From the NCBI GenBank assembly GCA_002342985.1, contig DDRC01000178.1, positions 1-6,397 of the forward strand: 6,397 bases of DNA, in the 5' to 3' direction. The stretch is from Flavobacteriales bacterium UBA2426 (lineage in GTDB: Bacteria; Bacteroidota; Bacteroidia; Flavobacteriales_F; PHOS-HE28). The first letter of the stretch is position 1. Each line of letters begins with the position of its first letter. The notes under the pieces were generated by a model. That model worked only from the letters and a program-made list of their open reading frames with translations, was not told the origin of the DNA and did no database searches. Both the position numbers and the translations under genes were made by a program. Shown piece after piece: positions 1 to 6,050 of the stretch.

Positions 1-747
1 CACGGCCTGTCCTTTTCGCCTGCTGTTCAGGCTCGTCTGCACCCGGCTCTGGTAGGCGGCATAGCGGTCCAGCGGGAAGTGGGCGCCGTTCTGCTCCGAG
101 GCGAGCCGATGGCTCTCGCCCACCTTGAGCCCGAGCTTGGCGAACTGATCGACCTTCTGCTGCATCAGCCGATTCGCGAACAGCCGCAGCGTATCGTAGC
201 AGGCGCTCTGGTCGGCCACGAAGAAGTCCACCTTCACCAGGTCGTAGATCTCCTCCTTCGCGGCGGCCGTCACGAGCTTGTCCAGTATTCGGGCATCGCG
301 GAACCGGATGTGGATGTTCTTCTGGATCTCGAAGCCCGCCGGCACTTCCTGATAGGTCTTGCTGAAGAGCTTCCGTGTGGCCTCCAATTCGTACACGGGC
401 ACGAAGGAGAGCATGTCGGTGAATACGTCGGCTTCCTTCACGCCGTGCTCCTTCACCCGTTGGACCATGGCTTCGACGCGCGCGGTCATCAGGCTGTCGG
501 CTTCCTCGGCGCTCTGCCCGAGCTGTGTCACATGGAAAATGGCCAGGTAGCTGTCGGCGCGCATGTTCATCATGGCATTCACCTCGAGCACGAGCAGATT
601 TCCCTGGATCGAGGCCCTCACGGGCTGCTCGGCCTGCTGCAGCCACATGCGGCTGGCTGATTCGTACATGAGGTTGCCCATGGCCTGGGGGCGGGCAGGA
701 TGGGCGATGGCGAAGGCGAGCAATGGCACAAGGCGGCGTCCGGTCAT
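1..747 (-). CDS. SIMPL (DUF541) domain secreted protein, 3' end cut off by window edge
   Basis: This gene encodes an exported protein of the SIMPL/DUF541 family, found in the bacterial envelope with no settled biochemical role. The visible 249 codons are open to the left edge, so the C-terminus is missing. Residues 1-22 look like a signal peptide: an RR pair, a hydrophobic stretch (LVPLLAFAIA), and a possible cleavage site after PQA at 20-22. From about residue 45 on, the pattern fits SIMPL: a strand ending in a run of Met/Asn, a helix with regularly spaced acidic and hydrophobic residues, a conserved-looking 'GVKEADVFTDM' turn, then 'VPVYE' and a 'GFEIQKNIHIRF' strand. An in-frame ATG at 795 would add 16 residues and overlap the ogt stop as ATGA. 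I chose 747 because it gives a compact signal peptide, but 795 is a real alternative. Family assignment rests on pattern recognition and is moderately firm. Confidence 0.75.
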   Translation of the reverse strand, partial: MTGRRLVPLLAFAIAHPARPQAMGNLMYESASRMWLQQAEQPVRASIQGNLLVLEVNAMMNMRADSYLAIFHVTQLGQSAEEADSLMTARVEAMVQRVKEHGVKEADVFTDMLSFVPVYELEATRKLFSKTYQEVPAGFEIQKNIHIRFRDARILDKLVTAAAKEEIYDLVKVDFFVADQSACYDTLRLFANRLMQQKVDQFAKLGLKVGESHRLASEQNGAHFPLDRYAAYQSRVQTSLNSRRKGQAV

Positions 748-791
748 GGCAGCGATTTTGGCCAAGCGGTACACGCACCCCCGTGGATGGT

Positions 792-1292
792 TCATTGCGG
801 GCCGTCGAAAAGACCCGCAGCAATCGCCCCCTCGTGCCGCAGCAGCCACTGCTTCCGCCCTAGGCCGCCCACGTAGCCCGTGAGCTCGCCCGATCGCCCC
901 ACCACGCGATGGCAGGGCACCAGGATCGGCAGCGGATTGGCGCCGTTCGCTGCGCCCACGGCACGGGCCCCGGTGCTTGCCCCGATGCGTTCGGCCAGAG
1001 CCCGGTAGCTCAGCGTGGCACCCCAGGGAATGGCCGCCACCGCTTGCCAGACGCTTCGCTGGAAGGGTGTCCCATATCCGGCCAATGGCAGTTCAAAGGA
1101 GCGGAGATGACCGGTGAAATAGGCGTGCAGCTGCCGCTCCGCCTCGCGCAGCAATGGCGTAGGGTAGGAAGGAAGGGCCTCCGCTGGATCGAAGACGAGC
1201 TGCGTGATGCAACGGCCATCGCTGGCGATCCACAGCACCCCGATCGGTGAGCTCATCATCAGCCCGTGCGGGGTTCGGTCCGGTTCGTGCAT
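792..1292 (-). CDS. ogt: Methylated-DNA--protein-cysteine S-methyltransferase
   Basis: This is a suicide DNA-repair protein that moves the alkyl group from O6-alkylguanine (and O4-alkylthymine) in DNA onto its own cysteine. The 166-residue product has the family architecture: a small N-terminal domain (about 12-70) and the C-terminal AGT domain from about residue 75 ('GTPFQRSVWQAVAAIPWG'). The helix-turn-helix 'YRALAERIGASTGARAVGAAN' contains the base-flipping arginine, R110. The catalytic PCHRV motif is at 126-130 with C127 as acceptor, followed by 'GELTGYVGGLGRKQWLLRHEGA'. It lacks the Ada-type N-terminal methyl-phosphotriester domain, so it is a stand-alone Ogt/MGMT type. The ATG at 1292 is the longest start. 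Met12 and Met13 (1259, 1256) just before 'SSPIG' agree better with usual family starts and would leave more promoter room. The downstream SIMPL gene begins at or just past its stop, suggesting co-transcription. Confidence 0.95.
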   Translation of the reverse strand: MHEPDRTPHGLMMSSPIGVLWIASDGRCITQLVFDPAEALPSYPTPLLREAERQLHAYFTGHLRSFELPLAGYGTPFQRSVWQAVAAIPWGATLSYRALAERIGASTGARAVGAANGANPLPILVPCHRVVGRSGELTGYVGGLGRKQWLLRHEGAIAAGLFDGPQ

Positions 1293-1311
1293 CGCGGCGC
1301 CTCTAACTTGG
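1284..1311 (+). promoter_or_regulatory. Candidate promoter for the DUF2461 gene
   Basis: TAACTTGG at 1304-1311 resembles the Bacteroidota -7 element TAnnTTTG (one mismatch), and TTCG at 1284-1287 sits 16 bases upstream where a -33 TTTG-like element is expected. The start codon follows at 1328. The -33 part lies inside the ogt coding region if ogt begins at 1292, but not if it begins at Met12. This is a match by eye only. Confidence 0.35.
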
Positions 1312-1327
1312 TGGCAAATCTCCGACG

Positions 1328-1999
1328 ATGGCCTGGTTCACCGCCGACTTCAACCGGTTCTTCATGGATCTGGCGAAGAACAACAACAAGGAGTGGTTCG
1401 ATGCCAACCGCAAGCGCTACGAGCAGGCCGTGAAGCAGCCCTTCGAGGCCTTCGTCGCGGAGGCGATCGCGCGCATCGCCAGGCTCGATAAGTCCGTGGC
1501 CATCTCACCCAAGGAGGCCATCTTCCGCATCAATAAGGACATCCGCTTCAGCAGGGACAAGACGCCATACAAGCTCGAGGCATCGGCCATCATCTCATCC
1601 GCAGGCCGCAAGGACCATTCGGTGCCGGGCCTCTACTTCGCCTTGGGGCCAGAGAGCGTCAAGTTCTACGGCGGCTCCTACATGCCCGACAAGGAGCAGC
1701 TGCTCGCCATCCGGGAGGGCATCGCCAGGGATGGGAAGGGCTTCCGGAAGGCCATCAGCGGAAAGCCGTTCCTGGCGCTGTTCAAGGAGGTGCAGGGCGA
1801 GGCGAACAAGGTGCTGCGGGCCGAATTCAAGGCGCTAGCGGCAAAGGAGCCCCTCATCGCCAACAAGCAGTTCTATGTGGCCGCAGAGCTGCCCGCCAAG
1901 CGGGTGACCGATGCCAAGCTCATGGACGACCTCATGGCGCATTGGCAGGCCATGCGGCCCTTGAATGACTGGCTGGCCAGGGCCATCAGCCAGGGCTGA
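1328..1999 (+). CDS. DUF2461 family protein (TIGR02453-like)
   Basis: This encodes a 223-residue soluble protein of the DUF2461/TIGR02453 family, which occurs in bacteria and fungi and has no established function. The recognisable blocks are all present: an N-terminal 'FFMDLAKNNNKEWFDANRKRYE' segment at about 11-32, the strongly conserved basic block 'IFRINKDIRFSRDKTPYK' at 65-82, and 'YGGSYMPDKEQL' at 114-125 leading into an 'IREGI' helix. The length matches the family, so the gene appears intact. No signal peptide or membrane segment is visible, so it should be cytoplasmic. It stands alone on the plus strand, divergent from ogt by 35 bases (68 or 71 if ogt starts at Met12 or Met13) and convergent with the yceI-type gene. 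The high density of Lys and Arg in the conserved blocks might suggest binding of an anionic ligand, but that is only a guess. Confidence 0.92.
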   Translation: MAWFTADFNRFFMDLAKNNNKEWFDANRKRYEQAVKQPFEAFVAEAIARIARLDKSVAISPKEAIFRINKDIRFSRDKTPYKLEASAIISSAGRKDHSVPGLYFALGPESVKFYGGSYMPDKEQLLAIREGIARDGKGFRKAISGKPFLALFKEVQGEANKVLRAEFKALAAKEPLIANKQFYVAAELPAKRVTDAKLMDDLMAHWQAMRPLNDWLARAISQG

Positions 2000-2000
2000 A

Positions 2001-2040
2001 AAAGAGAAGCGCCCGCCTTGCGGCGAGCGCTCCCCTCTTT
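2001..2040. terminator. Bidirectional hairpin terminator between convergent genes
   Basis: An inverted repeat lies between the stop codons of the convergent DUF2461 and yceI-type genes. The arms are AAAGAG (2001-2006), GCGC (2009-2012) and CGCC (2014-2017) on the left, pairing with GGCG (2022-2025), GCGC (2027-2030) and CTCTTT (2035-2040) on the right, around a TTGC loop. There is a single C/A mismatch and a small internal loop. Read on the minus strand the hairpin ends in CTCTTTTT, a better U-tract than on the plus strand, so it should work best for the yceI-type gene, whose stop is 10 bases away. Confidence 0.75.
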
Positions 2041-2050
2041 CACCAACCGT

Positions 2051-2713
2051 TTACTGGGCGGCCTTGCCGTTCAGTTCAACGGCCAGTTCGATGTTGTCCG
2101 CCAGGATCGCATCCTTCATGAAGTGCTTCCAGGCCACGCCGTACTTCTGGCGGTCGAACACCAGCTTGCCGGTGGCCTTCACAGAGCCGTCGGCATTCTC
2201 GGTGATCACGATGTCGGTGATGGTCTCCGAGTTGGTCGTGCCGCGGATCGTCAGGTCGCCCGTGGCGGAGTTGCCGCTGCCGCCGGTGATGGTCAGCTTG
2301 GCGGTGGGATGATTGCCGCTGTCGAAGAAGTCTGCGGTGCTCAGGTGGCCGATGAGCTGGCTCTTGGTGCCCTGCTTGGAGCCCTCCGGTTGGTAACCAT
2401 CGTCCATGGGGTTGATCGAGGTCATGTTCACCTCGAAGCTCCCGGCCTTCAGCACGCCGCCCTGCACGGTGAACTCACCGCTGTTCAGGCTGATGGTGCC
2501 GAAGTGGCCATAAGGGGCCGGGCCCGTGACATTGCCCGCCCAGTTGATCACGCTGTTGGCAGCATCGACGATGTATTTGTGCTCGGCAGCTGCGGCTGCA
2601 GCGATGCTGTCAGCGATGGCCTTTTCACGGGCGGCCTGCTTCTCCGCTTCGGAGGGGCCGCACGCTACGAACGCGGTCGCAATGGCGACCAAGGGGAGGA
2701 CACGGAAATTCAT
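2051..2713 (-). CDS. YceI-family lipoprotein
   Basis: This is a 220-residue lipoprotein carrying a YceI domain, a lipocalin-like beta-barrel that in characterised members binds polyisoprenoid-type lipids. The N-terminus is a lipoprotein signal peptide with lipobox FVAC, so C18 would be lipidated after cleavage. Residues 19-44 form an Ala/Lys/Glu-rich, probably helical linker ending in a run of six alanines. The YceI domain starts at 'HKYIVDAANSVINWAGN' (about 45) and runs to the end, with 'GHFGTISLNSGEF', a 'LIGHLSTADFFDSGNHPTAKLTI' block typical of the family, and a C-terminal 'VAWKHFMKDAILADNIELAVELNG'. The anchor puts it at a periplasmic membrane face or the cell surface. The residues after the cysteine (GPSEAEK) are only weakly like the acidic surface-export signal of Bacteroidota. 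It has its own candidate promoter and a terminator just past its stop, so it is probably monocistronic. The ligand is unknown. Confidence 0.95.
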   Translation of the reverse strand: MNFRVLPLVAIATAFVACGPSEAEKQAAREKAIADSIAAAAAAEHKYIVDAANSVINWAGNVTGPAPYGHFGTISLNSGEFTVQGGVLKAGSFEVNMTSINPMDDGYQPEGSKQGTKSQLIGHLSTADFFDSGNHPTAKLTITGGSGNSATGDLTIRGTTNSETITDIVITENADGSVKATGKLVFDRQKYGVAWKHFMKDAILADNIELAVELNGKAAQ

Positions 2714-2741
2714 GACGGTGTTTGGGGTTGGATTTGGGGTG

Positions 2742-2770
2742 CGAAGTTAGCCAGATGAATTCCATGGAAA
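2742..2770 (-). promoter_or_regulatory. Candidate promoter for the yceI-type gene
   Basis: On the minus strand, TAACTTCG (2749 down to 2742) matches the Bacteroidota -7 consensus TAnnTTTG with one mismatch, and TTTC (2770 down to 2767) lies 17 bases upstream as a -33-like element. A transcript would begin near 2735, leaving a short C/A-rich leader before the ATG at 2713. The leader contains two copies of CCCCAAA and no Shine-Dalgarno sequence, as is common in this phylum. Assigned by eye. Confidence 0.5.
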
Positions 2771-2805
2771 ATAACTCGGTGGAAAAAATTGTGAAAGGGC
2801 GGATT

Positions 2806-2828
2806 GCCGGTTCAGCTATGGAACCGGC
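2806..2828 (-). terminator. Perfect 8-bp hairpin at the stop codon of the hydroxyacyl-CoA dehydrogenase gene
   Basis: GCCGGTTC (2806-2813) and GAACCGGC (2821-2828) are exact inverted copies separated by 7 bases. On the minus strand the left arm lies in the last codons of the dehydrogenase gene and the stop codon TGA (2814-2812) sits at the edge of the loop and the second arm. The T-run that could end transcription (2788 down to 2783) is about 17 bases past the stem, too far for a textbook terminator. It could instead be a weak or processed 3' end, or a barrier protecting the transcript. Confidence 0.4.
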
Positions 2829-3981
2829 CCCCTGCATGGGCGAGCCGTCGGAGCAGGGGGGAGGGACGGTAGCGTTCCTCGCGGTATTCCGCCTGAAGGC
2901 GCTCCAGTACGGTCAGCCAGTGGGCAGCGCCCTGCTCATCGGCCCAGACGAGGAGCCCCTTGGGGTAGTTCACCCCCTTGGTCATGGCCATGTCGATGTC
3001 CTCAGCGGTAGCGACGCCCCAGAATAGCGCATCGGCCGCTTCGTTGATGAGCATGGCCACCACCCGCTCCACGATGGCGTTCCCCAGCCCCGGGTCCACG
3101 GCGGGCGAGGGTGTGGTGGTGCCTTCCGCATAGCTGTAGTAACCCTGGCCGGTTTTCCGGCCCAGCCGGCCGCTTTCCACCTGTCTTTGCTGCGTGAGGC
3201 TCGGCTTGTACCGCGGCTCGTGGAAGAAGGCCTGCCACACCGTCCTCGTCACGGTGAAATTGACATCGTTGCCGATGAGGTCCATGAGCTCGAAGGGCCC
3301 CATGCGGAAGCCGCCATAGGTCCGCAATGCCGCATCGATGGTGGGCATATCGGCAACGCCTTCCTCGAACAGCCTGATGCTCTCCCCGTAATAGGGGCGA
3401 GCCACCCGGTTGACGATGAATCCCGGCGTGTCCTTGCAGGCCACGGGCACCTTGCCCCAGCCGTGCATGAGGTCGACTGCCTTCGCCGTTATGGCCGCGT
3501 CCGTGACCAGTCCGGGTACGACCTCCACAAGGGGCAGGATGGGAGCGGGGTTGAAGAAATGCAGGCCGATGATCCGATGCGGCCATTTGCTTCCGCCCGC
3601 GATGGCGGTCACCGACAGCGAGGAGGTGTTGGTGGCCAGCACGCAGGCGGGATCGACGATGGCCTCCAGGTCCGCGAACAAGCGCTGCTTGACACTGAGG
3701 TCCTCCACAATGGCTTCGATCACCAGCCCGCAGCCCCGCAGCTCCTTCAGGTCGGAGGCGGGTAGGATGCGTGCGTGGATGCCCTTGGCCTGCTCATCGG
3801 TGAGCCGGCCCTTCTCCACCAGTTTCCCGAGCGATGTGCGCAGGGCGGCCAAGGCCTTGTCAACGGCTTCGCGCCGGGTATCATAGAGCACCACCGGGTG
3901 ACCGGCTTGAGCAGCGACCTGGGCGATTCCGCTGCCCATGGTGCCGGCCCCGATCACCCCAACCTTCATCGCATTCTCCAT
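2812..3981 (-). CDS. 3-hydroxyacyl-CoA dehydrogenase (PaaH/3-hydroxybutyryl-CoA dehydrogenase type)
   Basis: This cytoplasmic enzyme oxidises L-3-hydroxyacyl-CoA to 3-oxoacyl-CoA with NAD+, as in beta-oxidation, butyrate metabolism or the lower phenylacetate pathway. With the ATG at 3981 it has 389 residues. The NAD-binding fold begins 'GVIGAGTMGSG' (8-18) with D34 at the end of the second strand, favouring NAD over NADP. The active-site set is complete: S120 in 'NTSSLS', the H141/E153 dyad in 'HFFNPAPILPLVEVV', and N191 in 'PGFIVNR'. The C-terminal domain contains 'GGFRMGPFELMDLIGNDVNF' and 'GRLGRKTGQGYYSY'. A further segment from about 315 on ('MTKGVNYPKGLLVWAD', 'YRPSPLLRRL') is the partial second domain seen in PaaH-like enzymes. 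The frame is open further upstream, into the exporter gene, but lacks family similarity there. ATG 3969 (MKVGVIG) is the other possible start. It follows the exporter gene by 55 bases and probably shares its transcript. The substrate chain length cannot be read from the sequence. Confidence 0.93.
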   Translation of the reverse strand: MENAMKVGVIGAGTMGSGIAQVAAQAGHPVVLYDTRREAVDKALAALRTSLGKLVEKGRLTDEQAKGIHARILPASDLKELRGCGLVIEAIVEDLSVKQRLFADLEAIVDPACVLATNTSSLSVTAIAGGSKWPHRIIGLHFFNPAPILPLVEVVPGLVTDAAITAKAVDLMHGWGKVPVACKDTPGFIVNRVARPYYGESIRLFEEGVADMPTIDAALRTYGGFRMGPFELMDLIGNDVNFTVTRTVWQAFFHEPRYKPSLTQQRQVESGRLGRKTGQGYYSYAEGTTTPSPAVDPGLGNAIVERVVAMLINEAADALFWGVATAEDIDMAMTKGVNYPKGLLVWADEQGAAHWLTVLERLQAEYREERYRPSPLLRRLAHAGGRFHS

Positions 3982-4036
3982 GGCTTTCCCGCCCTGCCTG
4001 GTGGCCAAGGCGATGGGGCGAAGATCGCAGCACGGG

Positions 4037-5932
4037 TCATTCGGCGCGCCCCGACAGCGTGCGGGCCTCCTCCAGGAGCTGCTCCTCGTGCAGCTTGCGG
4101 TAGATGCCGCCGTGGGCGATGAGCTCGGCATGCGTGCCCTCCTCTGCCACCCGGCCATGCTCGAGCACCAGGATGCGGTCCGCATCCCGCACCGCGCTGA
4201 TCCTATGGCTGACGATGACGGTGGTGCGTCCCCGCATCACGCCGCGCAGCTCGCGCAGGATGGCCTCCTCGGTGGCGGTATCCACAGCGCTGAGCGCATC
4301 GTCAAAGAGCAGGATGCGCGGCCGTCCGATGATGGCCCGCGCGATGCTCACGCGCTGCTTCTGGCCGCCGCTGAGGGTGATGCCGCGCTCGCCGAGCACG
4401 GTGCCATAGCCCTTCGGGAAGCCCAGGATGTCCTGGTGCACCTGGGCGGCCCGTGCGGCCTGGGCCACGCGTTCATCCACCGCATCATCCTCGTCCAGCC
4501 GGAAGGCGATGTTGTTCCGGATGGTGTCGCTGAAGAGGAAGACATCCTGCGGTACGCTGCCCAGCTGCTTGCGCAAGCGGTCCAGGCGGATGCGGCGTGC
4601 GTCCACGCCATCGATCAGCACCTGGCCTTCGCTGGGGTCGTAGAGGCGTCCGATGAGGTCCATGAGCGTGCTTTTGCCGCTTCCGGTATGACCCACCACG
4701 GCCAACGTGCCGCCCGCTGGCACATGGAAGGAGACCTCGCGCAGTGCGGTGATGCCCGTGTCAGGATAGGTGAAGGTGACGTTGCAGAAGGTGATGGCGC
4801 CCTGCACCTCCTTCAGTTCATCCGCGTCATCGACGATGACAGGGGCCGTGCGCATGAACTCGTCGATGCGCTCCATGCTGGCCGACGCCTGCTGGATCAG
4901 GGAGGTGACCCAGCCCACCGAGGCAAAGGGCCAGGTGAGCATGTTCACATAGATGACGAATTCGGCGATGTTGCCCACGCTCACCGTGGGGTCGCCCTGG
5001 ATGAGCTTCAAGCCGCCGATGAGGATGGTGAGCACGGTGCTCAGGCCGATGAGCAGCATGATGGCAGGCATGAAGAGCGCATCCACCCTGGCCTGTGCCA
5101 GGCTGCGCCGACGGTATTCCGCCGCCGCTTCGCCGAAGCGCCCCACGGCCATGGGCTCCTTGGCATGGGCCTTCAGCACCTGGATGCCGCTGAAGCTCTC
5201 CTGGGCCAGGGTGCTCAGCCTGCTCTGCTGCTCCTGCACCTCCGTGCTGCGGCGGTTGATCACGTCGCTCACGTAATAGATCACGATGCTCATCAGTGGC
5301 AGCGGGGCCAGCGTCCAGAGCGTGAGCTCGGCATTCACGTGCAGCATGAAGCCGATGCACATGATGAACAGGACCACCAGGTTGATCGTGTACATCACGG
5401 CGGGACCCAGGTACATCCGCACCTTTCCCACGTCCTCGCTGATCCGGTTCATGAGGTCGCCGGTGCTGTTGCGCTTGTAGAACGAGCGGTCGAGCCGCTG
5501 GTAATGGGCGTAGACATCGTTCTTCATGTCGTATTCGATCCAGCGGCTCACCACGATGATGGTCTGCCGCATGAGGAACATGAAGAATCCCTTGAGCAGT
5601 GCCAGCGCCAGATAAAGCACGGCCAGCACGGCCGAAAGCCAGGCGATGGTGCTGGCGATCTGCCCACCATCGCCCAGCTGCTGCACCCGGTCGGCCAGGT
5701 CGATGCCGGTCCAGCCCAACCAGCGCTCCAGCATCCTCGGCACGGCCAGTGAACGCTGGTCCACCGGCAGCTCCATCTGGCGGAAACCGGCCGTGATGAG
5801 GTCGATGGCCTCCCGAACCACCTGCGGGGCATACACGGCGAAGAGGTTGCTGAGCGCGATGAAGGCGGTTCCCAGCACCAAGTGCCAGCGGTACTTGGCG
5901 AAGTAGGGATTGAGCTTGAGGAGCGGTCGCAT
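4037..5932 (-). CDS. ABC exporter, fused membrane and ATPase domains (half-transporter)
   Basis: This 631-residue half-transporter would dimerise in the inner membrane and export a lipid, drug or similar hydrophobic substrate (type IV exporter, MsbA/MdlA-like). Six membrane helices occupy about 17-335, with the characteristic 'YDMKNDVYAHYQRLDRSFYKRNSTGDLMNRISEDV' coupling region. Between the first two helices is a loop of roughly 45 residues (about 49-95), longer than in MsbA. The ATPase domain has Walker A GHTGSGKST (414-422, K420), Q-loop 'SVPQD', signature LSGGQ (520-524), Walker B 'ILLFDDALSAVD' and H-loop H576. The residue after the Walker B aspartate is D545, not the usual catalytic glutamate. 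Such D-for-E changes occur in one subunit of heterodimeric exporters, but no partner gene is in the window. The frame can be read back to a TTG at 6001, but that lies within the likely promoter, so I chose the ATG at 5932, just before 'RPLLKLNPYFAKYRWHLVLG'. The substrate is unknown. Confidence 0.95.
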   Translation of the reverse strand: MRPLLKLNPYFAKYRWHLVLGTAFIALSNLFAVYAPQVVREAIDLITAGFRQMELPVDQRSLAVPRMLERWLGWTGIDLADRVQQLGDGGQIASTIAWLSAVLAVLYLALALLKGFFMFLMRQTIIVVSRWIEYDMKNDVYAHYQRLDRSFYKRNSTGDLMNRISEDVGKVRMYLGPAVMYTINLVVLFIMCIGFMLHVNAELTLWTLAPLPLMSIVIYYVSDVINRRSTEVQEQQSRLSTLAQESFSGIQVLKAHAKEPMAVGRFGEAAAEYRRRSLAQARVDALFMPAIMLLIGLSTVLTILIGGLKLIQGDPTVSVGNIAEFVIYVNMLTWPFASVGWVTSLIQQASASMERIDEFMRTAPVIVDDADELKEVQGAITFCNVTFTYPDTGITALREVSFHVPAGGTLAVVGHTGSGKSTLMDLIGRLYDPSEGQVLIDGVDARRIRLDRLRKQLGSVPQDVFLFSDTIRNNIAFRLDEDDAVDERVAQAARAAQVHQDILGFPKGYGTVLGERGITLSGGQKQRVSIARAIIGRPRILLFDDALSAVDTATEEAILRELRGVMRGRTTVIVSHRISAVRDADRILVLEHGRVAEEGTHAELIAHGGIYRKLHEEQLLEEARTLSGRAE

Positions 5933-5956
5933 CGCCTCGGGTGGGAACTTCCTACT

Positions 5957-5987
5957 TTTGGCCGCCTTCCAGCAGCGCCCGGCCAAA
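5957..5987 (-). other. Leader hairpin upstream of the ABC exporter gene
   Basis: TTTGGCC (5957-5963) and GGCCAAA (5981-5987) are perfect inverted copies, extended to 8 pairs by G5964/C5980, around a loop of about 15 bases. It would lie in the untranslated leader of the exporter mRNA if transcription starts near 5992. No T-run follows, so it is not an obvious attenuator. It may be chance, or a site for a dyad-binding regulator. Confidence 0.3.
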
Positions 5988-5998
5988 TCAAAGGGCGC

Positions 5999-6026
5999 CA
6001 AAGGTAGGCGGCGGGGGAAGGGCGAA
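5999..6026 (-). promoter_or_regulatory. Candidate promoter for the ABC exporter (and dehydrogenase) transcript
   Basis: On the minus strand TACCTTTG (6006 down to 5999) is an exact match to the Bacteroidota -7 consensus TAnnTTTG. TTCG (6026 down to 6023) lies 16 bases upstream in the -33 position, the same arrangement as the candidate in front of the DUF2461 gene. Transcription would begin near 5992, leaving a leader of about 60 bases before ATG 5932. No other clear promoter lies between the exporter and the dehydrogenase, so both are probably read from here. Confidence 0.5.
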
Positions 6027-6034
6027 GGGGTGCT

Positions 6035-6050
6035 TTGACCGGTTGACCGG
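6035..6050. repeat. Two exact tandem copies of TTGACCGG in the divergent intergenic region
   Basis: TTGACCGG occurs at 6035-6042 and again at 6043-6050 with no spacer, creating the palindrome ACCGGT at the junction. It sits within the 186-base region between the divergent exporter and amino acid dehydrogenase genes, just upstream of the candidate exporter promoter. Its position suits an operator, but two copies of 8 bases are weak evidence. The rest of the region up to 6118 shows no convincing promoter for the rightward gene; TACTTCCG at 6077-6084 is a poor -7 match. Confidence 0.35.

Noticed and set aside
79..660. 193-codon plus-strand open frame at the left end
   Set aside because: It is rich in His, Leu and Gly with no family pattern. 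The minus strand of the same bases encodes a signal peptide and SIMPL domain.
1293..1327. Promoter for ogt on the minus strand
   Set aside because: A TTTG is present on the minus strand, but no TAnnTTTG-like box follows at a proper distance, so no promoter can be supported for ogt.
2018..2758. 246-codon plus-strand open frame across the yceI-type gene
   Set aside because: It runs through the terminator and the promoter of the yceI-type gene and shows no domain. The minus-strand YceI lipoprotein is unmistakable.
4010..4028. GCGAT/ATCGC dyad between the exporter and dehydrogenase genes
   Set aside because: A 5-bp stem with a 9-base loop and no T-run is too weak to call a terminator or regulatory site.
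3982..4185. N-terminal extension of the dehydrogenase frame beyond ATG 3981
   Set aside because: The added residues are Ser/Arg/Ala-rich and overlap the end of the exporter gene in another frame. Dehydrogenases of this family begin only a few residues before the GxGxxG motif.
3938..5752. 604-codon open frame on the plus strand, opposite the exporter gene
   Set aside because: It is rich in His, Asp, Ala and Gln and has no recognisable domain, while the opposite strand encodes a complete ABC exporter with every motif. Long antisense frames are expected in GC-rich coding DNA.
5933..6001. TTG start for the exporter, adding 23 residues
   Set aside because: The TTG lies inside the candidate -7 promoter box, so it would not be transcribed from that promoter. 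The extra residues do not resemble exporter N-termini, and ATG 5932 fits the family.
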